Assembly: GCA_963737405.1 (NCBI GenBank)
Contig: CAVTSL010000001.1
Span: 62,001 to 126,000, forward strand
Length of the DNA stretch: 64,000 nucleotides
Reading direction: 5' to 3'
DNA from: JACCTU01 sp963737405
Lineage (GTDB): Bacteria; Actinomycetota; Thermoleophilia; Gaiellales; Gaiellaceae
This document shows, piece after piece, positions 8,844-17,118 of this stretch; within the stretch, counting starts at the first letter, position 1; each line of letters begins with the position of its first letter. The translations under genes were made by a program, and so were the position numbers. The notes beneath the pieces were generated by a model. It was not told the DNA's origin and ran no database searches. It saw nothing but the letters and a program-made list of their open reading frames with translations.

Positions 8844-10280
8844 ATGGAACCCGAGCGGCAGCACTACAACGTGACCCTCGCGGCGCTGACGCTCGCCGGA
8901 ACGGCGTTCGCGTTCCAGCAGACGATGGTCGTGCCGGCGCTTCCCGTCCTCCAGCGCGAGCTCGGCACGACGACGACGTGGGCGACGTGGGTGCTGACGG
9001 TGTTCCTGCTCGTCGCCTCCGTCGCGACTCCGATCCTCGGCAAGCTCGGCGACCAGTACGGGAAGGCGCGGGTGCTCGTGATCAGCCTCTCGCTCTTCCT
9101 CGCCGGCTGCATCGGCTGCGCGGTCGCCTGGGACATCTGGTCGCTGATCGCGTTTCGCGCCTTGGCGGGAACGGGCGCCGCGGTGTTCCCGCTCTCGTTC
9201 GCGATCATCAGAGACGAGTTCCCGCCGGAGAAGGTCGGCGTCGCGATCGGGCTCGTGAGCTCGGTGTTCGGCGTGGGCGGCGGATTCGGGATCGTGCTCA
9301 GCGGCCTCATCGTCGACCACCTCTCGTGGCGCTGGCTCTTCATCTTCGGCTCGATCGGCATCGGGCTCGCGATCCTGCTCGTCGCGCGGTTCGTGCCTGA
9401 GTCCCCCGTGAAGTTCCCGTCGCGGGTGGATGTTCCCGGCGCGGCGCTGCTGTCGGGTGGGTTGATCGCGTTCCTGGTCGCGCTCACCGAGGGAGAGAAC
9501 TGGGGCTGGACGTCGGGGCGGATCCTGTCGCTGTTCGGGACGGCCGCGGTGCTGCTCGTGCTCTGGGTGCTCGTGGAGCTGCGCGTGCCCGAGCCGATGG
9601 TCGACATGCGGATGATGGCCCGGCGGCCGGTGCTGCTGACGAACATCACGGCCCTCATCTCGGGGTTCGCGATGTTCAGCGTCTTCGTGCTCGTGCCGAA
9701 CTTCGTCGAGACGCCGCGCGGACTGCCGGAGCAGTGGTCGCGGCTCGTCGACTACGGGTTCTCGGCTTCCGCGACGGAGGCCGGCCTCTATCTGCTCCCG
9801 AGCGCGCTCGTGCTGCTGTTCGCCGGCCCGCTCGCGGGGATCATCGGTCGCAACATCGGGTTCAAGTGGCCGCTCGCGATCGGGATGCTCCTCATCTCGG
9901 TGGCGGCGGCGATGCTCGCGCTCTGGCACGACGAGCCGTGGCAGCTCGTCTCGAGCCAGCCGATCTTCGGCATCGGCATCGGCTTCGCGTTCGCCGCGAT
10001 GGCGACGATCATCGCGCAGACGGTGCGCCCGTCGGAGACGGGTGTCGCGAGCGGGATGAACACCGTCATGCGCACGGTCGGCGGCGTGATCGGCGGTCAG
10101 GTCGGTGCGGCGCTGTTGACGGCGCACACGATCCCGGGCACGCCGGTGCCGTCGGTCGACGGGTACGAGATCGCGTTCGCGCTCGGCTCGGCCGCTGCGC
10201 TCGTCGGCGCGGCGGTGGCGATCTTCATCACGCGCCCGCTGCCGGGCCGTCGCCGCGAAGCCGCGTTCGAAACGGGCTAG
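8844..10280 (+). CDS. MFS transporter, DHA2 (EmrB/QacA) family
   Basis: 478 residues from the ATG at 8844, with about 14 hydrophobic segments. Segment 1 has FAFQQTMVVPALPVLQRELG and loop 2-3 has LGKLGDQYGKARV. Motif C-like glycines (FGVGGGFGIVLSGLIVDH) mark an H+-coupled drug exporter. Its stop TAG (10278-10280) and the stop of korB on the other strand share one CTAG. The start is 3 nt from the HlyIII-like stop, so the two are probably co-transcribed. Substrate unknown. Confidence 0.9.
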   Translation: MEPERQHYNVTLAALTLAGTAFAFQQTMVVPALPVLQRELGTTTTWATWVLTVFLLVASVATPILGKLGDQYGKARVLVISLSLFLAGCIGCAVAWDIWSLIAFRALAGTGAAVFPLSFAIIRDEFPPEKVGVAIGLVSSVFGVGGGFGIVLSGLIVDHLSWRWLFIFGSIGIGLAILLVARFVPESPVKFPSRVDVPGAALLSGGLIAFLVALTEGENWGWTSGRILSLFGTAAVLLVLWVLVELRVPEPMVDMRMMARRPVLLTNITALISGFAMFSVFVLVPNFVETPRGLPEQWSRLVDYGFSASATEAGLYLLPSALVLLFAGPLAGIIGRNIGFKWPLAIGMLLISVAAAMLALWHDEPWQLVSSQPIFGIGIGFAFAAMATIIAQTVRPSETGVASGMNTVMRTVGGVIGGQVGAALLTAHTIPGTPVPSVDGYEIAFALGSAAALVGAAVAIFITRPLPGRRREAAFETG

Positions 10281-11320
10281 TCCCCGAGCGGGCCGGTGTC
10301 GGACAGCGGCGGCTCGCCGATCGACCACGTGTCGCCCGACGTAACGAGCGCGACGAGGTCGCCGTCGCCCTTCGCGGCGCGCGCCTGCTCGAGCTGATCG
10401 GCCATCTGCTCGTCGTAGACCGGACGCTCGACGTCACGGAAGACGCCGAACGGCGCCGCTCCCACCGCACCGAGTGTGAGCCGCGACATCGCGAACGCGA
10501 TCGAGGGCTCGGGATGGTGCGCGTCCCAGACGAGTGCGTCGCCGTCGCCGGAGAACACCTCGACCGACCCGTCCTGCCGCAACCGCACGCCGCGCCCGCC
10601 GTCCTCCCCGAACCGCACGGGCTCGCCGTGCTTGAGGTAGATCCGATTCGCCTTGTCCTCGCGCACCGCGTCGAACGCCCCGTCGTTGTAGATGTTGCAG
10701 TTCTGGAAGATCTCGACGAACGCGGCGCCCTTGTGCATGGCAGCTGCGCGCAGCACCTCGGTGAGCTCCTTGCGGTCGGTGTCGATCGCGCGCGCGATGA
10801 ACGTCGCGTCGGTGCCGATCGCGAGCGAGAGCGGGTTGAACGGGTTGTCGATCGAGCCCATCGGCGTCGACCCCGTCCGCTGCCCGATCGGCGACGTCGG
10901 CGAGTACTGCCCCTTCGTCAGCCCGTAGACCTGGTTGTTGAACATCAGGATCTTGACGTTCACGTTCCGACGGAGCGCGTGGATCAGGTGGTTGCCGCCG
11001 ATCGAGAGCGCGTCGCCGTCGCCCGTCACGACCCACACCGAGAGATCCGGCCGGGACGTCGCGAGCCCGGTCGCGATCGCGGGTGCGCGACCGTGGATCG
11101 AGTGCATCCCGTACGCCTGCATGTAGTACGGGAACCGCGCGGCGCAGCCGATCCCCGACACGAAGACGATCTTCTCGCGCTGGAGGTTCAGCTCCGGCAT
11201 GAACGACTGGACGGCGGCGAGGATCGCGTAGTCCCCGCACCCGGGGCACCAGCGCACTTCCTGGTCGGACTTGAAGTCCTTCGCGGTGAGCTGGACGAGG
11301 TTGCCGTTGTCGGGCGCCAC
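10277..11320 (-). CDS. korB: 2-oxoacid:ferredoxin oxidoreductase, beta subunit
   Basis: 347 residues from the GTG at 11320. WCPGCGDYAIL near the N-terminus and the thiamine-diphosphate site GDGDALSIGGNHLIHALRRN identify the beta subunit, which decarboxylates 2-oxoglutarate or a similar 2-oxoacid with CoA and reduces ferredoxin. The GTG lies 7 nt after a TATCAT -10 box. Usually korA and korB are adjacent; here the alpha subunit is 2.6 kb away, with three unrelated genes between. The two still lie on the same strand, each convergent with a membrane-protein gene. Confidence 0.93.
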   Translation of the reverse strand: MAPDNGNLVQLTAKDFKSDQEVRWCPGCGDYAILAAVQSFMPELNLQREKIVFVSGIGCAARFPYYMQAYGMHSIHGRAPAIATGLATSRPDLSVWVVTGDGDALSIGGNHLIHALRRNVNVKILMFNNQVYGLTKGQYSPTSPIGQRTGSTPMGSIDNPFNPLSLAIGTDATFIARAIDTDRKELTEVLRAAAMHKGAAFVEIFQNCNIYNDGAFDAVREDKANRIYLKHGEPVRFGEDGGRGVRLRQDGSVEVFSGDGDALVWDAHHPEPSIAFAMSRLTLGAVGAAPFGVFRDVERPVYDEQMADQLEQARAAKGDGDLVALVTSGDTWSIGEPPLSDTGPLGD

Positions 11321-11327
11321 GGCATCG

Positions 11328-11333
11328 ATGATA
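11328..11333 (-). promoter_or_regulatory. -10 element of korB
   Basis: On the minus strand, TATCAT is 7 nt before the GTG at 11320, directly after a terminator hairpin. korB would thus be transcribed on its own as a leaderless mRNA. Confidence 0.5.
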
Positions 11334-11366
11334 GAGAGGCCGCCGCCACCTGGGCGGCGGCCTCTC
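11334..11366 (-). terminator. Strong hairpin after the small exported protein gene
   Basis: Perfect 14-bp stem (11334-11347 with 11353-11366) and 5-nt loop, 7 nt past the stop of the 75-residue exported protein. No T run. It insulates korB from that gene. Confidence 0.75.
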
Positions 11367-11373
11367 CAGGGCC

Positions 11374-11601
11374 TCAGCGGCCCTGCGCGGCGAGGCAGCG
11401 CCGGTAATGCCTGAGCTGGGCCTCGTAGCCCGGGCTCGCGACCCCGTGGAACGCGGCGGCAGGCTTGGCGCAACCGTGCGCCTTGGCGTTGTCGAGGCCC
11501 GCGTCGCGGCCCGCAAAGGCGGTCAGGACGAGGAGCGTCGCCGCGGCGGCGAGTGCGACGAACGTGGCGACGGCGGCGGTGATGGCGAGTGGGGACTTCA
11601 T
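11374..11601 (-). CDS. Small exported protein with two cysteines
   Basis: 75 residues from the ATG at 11601, supported by a strong Shine-Dalgarno site (AAAGGAG, about 6 nt spacer). Residues about 5-30 are hydrophobic (signal peptide or anchor). The mature part is polar and has just two Cys about 25 residues apart (AHGCAKPAAAFHG ... YRRCLAAQGR), which could form a disulfide outside the cell. It is divergent from the membrane LuxR regulator, with a dyad repeat in the shared upstream region, so it is a likely regulatory target. No known family recognised. Confidence 0.7.
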   Translation of the reverse strand: MKSPLAITAAVATFVALAAAATLLVLTAFAGRDAGLDNAKAHGCAKPAAAFHGVASPGYEAQLRHYRRCLAAQGR

Positions 11602-11671
11602 GCTTTGCTCCTTTCGAGCGGTGGAGTGGACTCGCTCGACCGTAGGAGCCGGCCGGTCCGCGCACATCGAT

Positions 11672-11696
11672 GAAATCGCCAACCTGCAGCGATTTC
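11672..11696. promoter_or_regulatory. 25-bp inverted repeat, candidate LuxR operator
   Basis: GAAATCGC-N9-GCGATTTC, with perfect 8-bp arms, lies between the divergent small exported protein and the LuxR regulator. Its position and dyad symmetry suit binding by a dimeric LuxR/NarL-type regulator. Confidence 0.6.
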
Positions 11697-11743
11697 AGGG
11701 ATTTCCCCTAGGCGCGGACCCGGCCGAGTGGGAGGATCGAGCC

Positions 11744-13033
11744 ATGCCGGCGGCGTGGACCCGCCTCGCGCTGGCGGCGGTCGGCGCCGCCCTCGGCGTA
11801 CACGCCGTCTGGCTCGCGATCGAGCGCCCCGAGGAGCTCACGCGGCCCGCGTTCGTGCACGTCGCGATCGGCTGGTCGTTCGTCGCCGCGGGGGCGATCG
11901 GCTGGCGGCTCCGCCCGGAGAACCGGATGGGCCTCCTGATGATGCTGGCCGGGATCGTCTGGTTCGGCCGCGACCTGGACGCGTGGGACGGAGCCGTCGC
12001 GCAGCACGCCGCGGACCTCTCGCAGAACGTCTTCCTCGCGCTCACCGCTCATCAGGTGATCGTCTTTCCGTACGGCGTCGCGCGGACGACCGTCGAGCGG
12101 GGGCTCGTCGCCACCGCCTACGCGCTCGCCTTCGGCGGCTACCTCCTCTCGGAGCTCGTCCCGGCGACGGACGACCCCCTCGCCGCCGCGGCGATACCGA
12201 TCCTCCTTCTGATCGTCCTCGTCGTCGTTCGGCGCTGGCAGACGGCGACGGAACCCGGTCGACGCGCACTCGCCCCGCTTCTCTGGGTCGGGCCACCGGT
12301 GCTGGTTGTCGCAGCGTTGTCGATCGCGGTCGACTACCTCGACGTGTCGCTCTCGTCGACGGGCGAGTCGCTGCTCGACTGGGCGACGCTCGTCTACGCC
12401 GGCATCCCGCTCGCGTTTCTCTTCGGCCTCCTCCGGACGCACCTCCACCGCGCGACGGTCGGACGCCTCGTCGTCGAGCTCGGGGACGTCGGCTCGGCGA
12501 CGGAGGTGCGCGATGCGCTCGCCCGTTCCCTCGGCGACCCGACGCTCGAGCTCGCGTTCTGGCTGCGAGGTGATCTCGTCGGGCTCGACGGGCGCCCGTC
12601 GCAGCTCGAGCCGAGCGACGGACGAGCGGTCACCGTGGTCAGTACCCACGGCGAGCGCGTCGCCGCACTCCGCTACGACTCGTCGCTCCTCGAGGAGCCC
12701 GCTCTCGTCGAGGAGGCCGGTGCGGCCGCCGCCCTGGCGCTCGACAACGCTCGCCTGCAGACCGAGCTCCGCGTCGAGATCGCCCGTCGAGGAGGGAGCG
12801 ACGTCACGGCGGACGGGCCGCTCGCCGCGTTGACTGCGCGCGAGCTCGAAGTGCTCTCACTCCTCGCCGAAGGGCGAACCGACCGCGGGATCGCGCAAGA
12901 GCTCTACGTCACGCCGAAGACGGTCGAGGCGCACGTGCGGAGCATCTTCCGGAAGCTCGACCTCCCGGCGGAGTCGAGCGAGAACCGTCGAGTTCACGCC
13001 GTGCTCACCTTCCTGCGCGCACAGGCGTCGTGA
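11744..13033 (+). CDS. Membrane-embedded LuxR-family regulator
   Basis: 429 residues from the ATG at 11744, which has GGGAGG 8 nt upstream. The first 240 residues or so hold about seven hydrophobic segments. A soluble middle region with a helix resembling a GAF/signalling helix follows (about 245-345). The C-terminus is a LuxR/NarL helix-turn-helix: LTARELEVLSLLAEGRTDRG and TPKTVEAHVRSIFRKLDL. DNA binding while anchored in the membrane is implied, as in CadC-like one-component systems. Its stop overlaps the CPBP protease start (GTGA). Confidence 0.87.
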   Translation: MPAAWTRLALAAVGAALGVHAVWLAIERPEELTRPAFVHVAIGWSFVAAGAIGWRLRPENRMGLLMMLAGIVWFGRDLDAWDGAVAQHAADLSQNVFLALTAHQVIVFPYGVARTTVERGLVATAYALAFGGYLLSELVPATDDPLAAAAIPILLLIVLVVVRRWQTATEPGRRALAPLLWVGPPVLVVAALSIAVDYLDVSLSSTGESLLDWATLVYAGIPLAFLFGLLRTHLHRATVGRLVVELGDVGSATEVRDALARSLGDPTLELAFWLRGDLVGLDGRPSQLEPSDGRAVTVVSTHGERVAALRYDSSLLEEPALVEEAGAAAALALDNARLQTELRVEIARRGGSDVTADGPLAALTARELEVLSLLAEGRTDRGIAQELYVTPKTVEAHVRSIFRKLDLPAESSENRRVHAVLTFLRAQAS

Positions 13034-13905
13034 CCGCTGCGCTCGAGCCGGCGAGGCGGGTGATCGCGGCGCATCCGCTCGCGGCCTTCCTGATCATCGG
13101 CAACGGCGTGTACGTCGCGGCAGCGCTCGTGACGCCGCTCCGAGAGGCAGAGATCTGGTTCGGGCTGCCGCTCTACGCCGTGGTCGGAGGATTCCTCGGG
13201 GTCGGCGCTGCCGCGTTCCTCGTGACCGCCGCCGCGGACGGGCGCGCGGGCGTCGACGACCTGCTCGCCCGAATGCTCCGCTGGCGCGTGCCGGTCTGGT
13301 GGTACCTGCTCGCGCTCTTTTTCCTGCCGGTGGCGACGATGCTGCTCGGGGTCGCGATCTACGGCACGGGAGCGTTCGAGTCACCCGCCCACGGATGGCC
13401 GCACGCGCTCGGGATCGTTCTCGGCGTCTTCGTCCTCCAGCTGCTGCTCTTCCAGCTGGCGGAAGAGGTCGGCTGGACGGGGTTCTTCCAGGAGCGGCTG
13501 AGCGCTCGGTACACGCCCTTGAAGCTGTGCGCGGTCGTCGCCTTCTGGTGGGCGCTCTGGCATCTGACGGATTTCTTCGTCGACGAGGGAATGGGGCTCG
13601 AGCAGGTCGTGTCAGCACTCGTCTTCTTCGTGATCGAGTTCGTCCTGCTCTTCTTCGCCCGCGTCCTGATCGTCTGGATGTACACGGGCACCGGACGAAG
13701 CATCCTGATCGTGGTCGTCTTCCACGCGAGCTTCGACGCGACGATCAGCGAGCTCTCCGACGATCTCATCCCCGGGTCGAACGCCGTTCGGTTCCTCATC
13801 GTGAACAGCGTCGTCGTCCTCACGGCCCTGACCGTGGTCGCCGTCACGAGAGGACGGTTCGCGCACGAGCCCGAGAGCCACGGGCGGCCCGCGACGGTCG
13901 GCTAG
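13030..13905 (+). CDS. CPBP-family intramembrane metalloprotease (CAAX/Abi type)
   Basis: 291 residues with about eight hydrophobic segments. Family motifs are present: motif 1 AEEVGWTGFFQERL (the paired Glu), motif 2 WWALWHLTDFF, and motif 3 VVFHASFDAT. The Glu and His residues are the catalytic and metal ligands of the Rce1/Abi fold. Such proteins process bacteriocins or peptides or act in signalling. Overlap with the LuxR gene implies one operon, and with the small exported protein nearby a regulator-protease-peptide unit is possible (inference). Confidence 0.85.
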   Translation: MTAALEPARRVIAAHPLAAFLIIGNGVYVAAALVTPLREAEIWFGLPLYAVVGGFLGVGAAAFLVTAAADGRAGVDDLLARMLRWRVPVWWYLLALFFLPVATMLLGVAIYGTGAFESPAHGWPHALGIVLGVFVLQLLLFQLAEEVGWTGFFQERLSARYTPLKLCAVVAFWWALWHLTDFFVDEGMGLEQVVSALVFFVIEFVLLFFARVLIVWMYTGTGRSILIVVVFHASFDATISELSDDLIPGSNAVRFLIVNSVVVLTALTVVAVTRGRFAHEPESHGRPATVG

Positions 13906-15746
13906 TTCGCCATCGCCTCGATCGCCTCGTGGATCTCGCCCGCACGGAAGTGCACGCCGCGCACACGGTTGTAGCCGACGGCGTCGACCAGAAACTCGGC
14001 GCGCACGAGCTTCAGCAGCTGGCCGAGGTTCATCTCGGGCACGAGCACCTTCGGATAGCCCGCGAGCACGTCGGCGGTGTTCCGCGGGAATGGGTTGAGG
14101 TAGCGAAGGTGCGCGTGCGCGACGCTCGTGCCTTCCGCGCGCGCGCGCCGCACGCCTGCGTGGACAGGCCCGAACGTCCCGCCCCAGCTGAGGACGAGCA
14201 GCTCCGCGTCGCCGTCGGGATCGTCCACGTGGAGCGGCGGGATGTCGGCCGCGATCCCGGCGACCTTCTGCGCGCGCAACCGGACCATCTTGTCGTGGTT
14301 GTCCGGGTCGTAGCTGACGTTGCCCGTCCCGTCCTGCTTCTCGAGGCCGCCGATCCGGTGCTCGAGCCCCGGCGTGCCCGGGATCGCCCACGGCCGCGCG
14401 AGCGTGTCGGGATCGCGTGCGTACGGCAGGAAGACGCCGTCCTCGGGCGGTTCGCTCTCGAACCCGACGTCGATCGCGGGCAGCGCCCCGATGTCCGGGA
14501 TCAGCCACGGCTCCGAGCCGTTCGCGAGGTACGCGTCCGAGAGCAGGTAGACCGGCGTGCGGTACTTGACGGCGATCCGCACCGCCTCGAGCGCGCAGTC
14601 GAAGCAGTCGCCGGGCGTCGCCGAGGCGATCACCGGCACCGGGCTCTCCGAGTTCCGCCCGTAGAGCACCATCAGCAGGTCGGCCTGCTCGGGCTTCGTC
14701 GGCATCCCGGTCGACGGCCCGGCGCGCTGCACGTCGATGATCACGAGCGGCAGCTCGAGCGTCACGCCGAGCCCGACCGTCTCGGCCTTCAGGACGACGC
14801 CGGGCCCGGCCGACGTGCACACGCCGAGCGCGCCGCCGAAGCTCGCGCCGAGCGCCGCGCCGACGGCGGCGATCTCGTCCTCCGCCTGGAACGTCCGCAC
14901 CCCGAACTCCTTGTGGTGCGCGAGCTCCTCGAGGATCCCCGACGCCGGCGTGATCGGGTAGGCGCCGAGGAAGAGCGGCAGACCGGACGTCGTGGACGCG
15001 GCGATCAGCCCGTAGGCGAGCGCCTGGTTCCCCGTGATCTGCCGGTAGAGGCCCGGCGCAAGCGACGCCGGCTGCACCTCGTACTGCACGAGGAAGTCCT
15101 CCGACGTCTCGCCGTAGTTGTAGCCCGCGTTGAACGCGCGGCGGTTCGCCTCGGCGATCTCGGGACGCTTCGCGAACTTCGTCCGGATGAACTCGAGCGT
15201 GTTCTCGGTCGGCCTGCCGTAGAGCCACGACATCAGGCCGAGCGCGAAGAAGTTCTTCGACCGCTCCGCTTCCCGCGAGGTGACTCCTTCGATGCCCTTC
15301 AGCGCCTCGACCGTCATCGACGTGAGCGGGATCGCGTGCAGGCGGAAGTCGCCGAGCGACTCGTCCTCGAGCGGGTTCGCCGTGTACCCGGCCTTCTGCA
15401 GGTTCTTGTCGGTGAACGCGTCGCGGTTGAGGATCAGCGTGCCGCCGCTCGGCAGGTCCGCGAGGTTCGTGCGGAGCGCGGCGGGGTTCATCGCGACGAG
15501 CACGTCGGGACGGTCGCCCGGCGTCAGGATGTCGTGATCCGAGAAGTGGATCTGGAAGCCGGAGACGCCGGGGAGCGAGCCGGCCGGCGCCCGGATCTCG
15601 GCCGGGAAGTCGGGGAACGTCGAGAGGTCGTTGCCGAGCGCGGCCGTCTCGCTCGTGAACCGGCCGCCGGTCAGCTGCATCCCGTCCCCGGAGTCTCCCG
15701 CGAAGCGAATGACGACATCGTGGACCTGCTCGACCTGCTTGGCCAT
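13902..15746 (-). CDS. korA: 2-oxoacid:ferredoxin oxidoreductase, fused gamma-alpha subunit
   Basis: 614 residues from the ATG at 15746. The N-terminal third is the gamma domain (FAGDSGDGMQLTGGRFTSE). The middle is the alpha pyrimidine-binding domain with the hallmark YPITPASGILEELA and FQAEDEIAAVGAALGASFGG. Together with korB it forms the enzyme that links the TCA cycle to reduced ferredoxin. No 4Fe-4S domain is present, as expected for the two-subunit Kor form. It lies 13 nt downstream of the methyltransferase gene, so readthrough is possible, but TAGCCT 10 nt before its ATG may be its own -10. The stop shares CTAG with the CPBP gene. Confidence 0.95.
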   Translation of the reverse strand: MAKQVEQVHDVVIRFAGDSGDGMQLTGGRFTSETAALGNDLSTFPDFPAEIRAPAGSLPGVSGFQIHFSDHDILTPGDRPDVLVAMNPAALRTNLADLPSGGTLILNRDAFTDKNLQKAGYTANPLEDESLGDFRLHAIPLTSMTVEALKGIEGVTSREAERSKNFFALGLMSWLYGRPTENTLEFIRTKFAKRPEIAEANRRAFNAGYNYGETSEDFLVQYEVQPASLAPGLYRQITGNQALAYGLIAASTTSGLPLFLGAYPITPASGILEELAHHKEFGVRTFQAEDEIAAVGAALGASFGGALGVCTSAGPGVVLKAETVGLGVTLELPLVIIDVQRAGPSTGMPTKPEQADLLMVLYGRNSESPVPVIASATPGDCFDCALEAVRIAVKYRTPVYLLSDAYLANGSEPWLIPDIGALPAIDVGFESEPPEDGVFLPYARDPDTLARPWAIPGTPGLEHRIGGLEKQDGTGNVSYDPDNHDKMVRLRAQKVAGIAADIPPLHVDDPDGDAELLVLSWGGTFGPVHAGVRRARAEGTSVAHAHLRYLNPFPRNTADVLAGYPKVLVPEMNLGQLLKLVRAEFLVDAVGYNRVRGVHFRAGEIHEAIEAMAN

Positions 15747-15759
15747 CCTCGCCGTCAGG

Positions 15760-16623
15760 CTACCCCCTGACGGCCCACAGGTAGAGGGTCGCACCGCGCT
15801 CGATGCCTTCGCCGCTCTCCGCCTGCCGCCGGAGGTGGCCGCGGAAGCGCTCCGACTCCTCGGGCGTCAGGACCGAGTCGGCGGCCTCGCGAAGCGTCGG
15901 CACGAGCGGGTTGCCCGAGCTGTTCTCGTAGGTCTCCCAGGTCTCGAAGGTCCGGGTCGCCGGCGACACGACGTAGCTCGCGTCGGCGTGGACCTCCCCG
16001 AAGCCGGCCTGCTCCGCGAGCTCGACGAAGTCCGTGGCGACGAAGTCGTGCATCGTGTTTCCCTCGCGGTCGTGGATCGCGCGGAAGACGCCCTTCACGC
16101 GATCCGCGAGCTCTCTCACCTCACCGATGTCCCAGGCTCCCCACCGGTCGTCGGGCCCGGGGTACTCGAACGAGTTGAGCGGCTCGAAGATCGAGAGCCG
16201 GCCGCCGGGCTTCAGCACGCGGCGGAACTCCGCGAACGCGCGCTCGCGGTCGGCGACGTAGATCAGAACCGAGCGCATCGTCACGGCGTCGACCGACGCG
16301 TCGGGGACCGCCGACAGGTCCGTCGCGGCGGCCTTCACGAACGTGCAGCGCTCGTCGCCGGCCGCGATCTCACGGCAGACGTCGAGCAGCTCCTGCGAGA
16401 TGTCGCTGAACACGACGCTCGCGCCGCGCTTCAGCGCGCCGAACGCGACCAGTCCGTCGCCGCAGCCGACGTCGAGCAGCGTGTCGCCCGGCCCGATGCG
16501 CGCGTTGTCGAGCACACGGTCGCGGATCGGCGCGAGGAACTCGAGCGTCTCGGCGAGCGATCGCTCGTCGCCGCCGTGCCGGCGCTCGAGCAGCCACGCC
16601 GCCCAGGGATCCACGGTCGTCAT
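15760..16623 (-). CDS. SAM-dependent class I methyltransferase
   Basis: 287 residues. Motif I is TLLDVGCGDGLVAFGALKRG (residues about 48-67), the acidic loop is VVFSDISQELLDVCR, and post-I/motif III show VTMRSVLIYVADRERAFAEF and LKPGGRLSIFEPL. The C-terminal 100 residues probably bind the substrate, which I cannot identify. It follows the glyoxalase-fold gene by 12 nt and precedes korA by 13 nt, so the run 18473 to 13902 may be one transcript. Confidence 0.85.
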   Translation of the reverse strand: MTTVDPWAAWLLERRHGGDERSLAETLEFLAPIRDRVLDNARIGPGDTLLDVGCGDGLVAFGALKRGASVVFSDISQELLDVCREIAAGDERCTFVKAAATDLSAVPDASVDAVTMRSVLIYVADRERAFAEFRRVLKPGGRLSIFEPLNSFEYPGPDDRWGAWDIGEVRELADRVKGVFRAIHDREGNTMHDFVATDFVELAEQAGFGEVHADASYVVSPATRTFETWETYENSSGNPLVPTLREAADSVLTPEESERFRGHLRRQAESGEGIERGATLYLWAVRG

Positions 16624-16635
16624 CGAGCGCCCCGG

Positions 16636-17118
16636 CTACGCCTCGGCGAGCAGCGCGTCCACGTCGAGCGGCTCGCTGTACATGGCGACGCCCTTCCCGT
16701 CGGTCGGGCGCGGCCACTCGTCCTTCGGCCGGTCGTAGTAGAGCTCGACGCCGTTGTCGTCCGGGTCGCGAAAGTAGATCGCCTCGGACACGCCGTGGTC
16801 CGACGCGCCCGTCAGCGCGACGCCGTGCTCGAGCACGCGCTTCAGCGCCTTCGCGAGCGCGGGACGGCCGGGATAGCGGAACGCGACGTGGAAGAGACCC
16901 GTGGAGCCGGGCGGAGGCGGCGAGCCACCGAGCGACTCCCAGGTGTTCAGCGCGACGTGGTGGTGGTAGCCGCCGGCCGACAGGAACGCGGCCGACCTCC
17001 CCGCCTGCTGCACCTCGAACCCGAGCACGTCGCGGTAGAACGCGACCGACCGGTCGAGGTCGGCGACCCTCAGGTGGACGTGGCCGACGTCGGCGCCGGC
17101 ATCGATCGGCTCTGCCAT
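16636..17118 (-). CDS. Vicinal-oxygen-chelate (glyoxalase/dioxygenase-fold) protein
   Basis: 160 residues from the ATG at 17118. There are two beta-alpha-beta modules: GHVHLRVADLDRSVAFYRDV with YHHHVALNTW, and GLFHVAFRYPGRPALA with FRDPDDNGVELYYDRP. The His and Glu at these positions are typical metal ligands of extradiol dioxygenase and glyoxalase relatives. The reaction is not predictable. It overlaps the O-antigen-ligase-like gene by 49 bp in another frame. Confidence 0.85.
   Translation of the reverse strand: MAEPIDAGADVGHVHLRVADLDRSVAFYRDVLGFEVQQAGRSAAFLSAGGYHHHVALNTWESLGGSPPPPGSTGLFHVAFRYPGRPALAKALKRVLEHGVALTGASDHGVSEAIYFRDPDDNGVELYYDRPKDEWPRPTDGKGVAMYSEPLDVDALLAEA

Noticed and set aside
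13299..15770. 823-codon open frame opposite korA, and similar very long frames elsewhere
   Set aside because: High-GC shadow frames: Arg/Asp/Glu/Val-rich, no family motifs, opposite a gene with full catalytic signatures.
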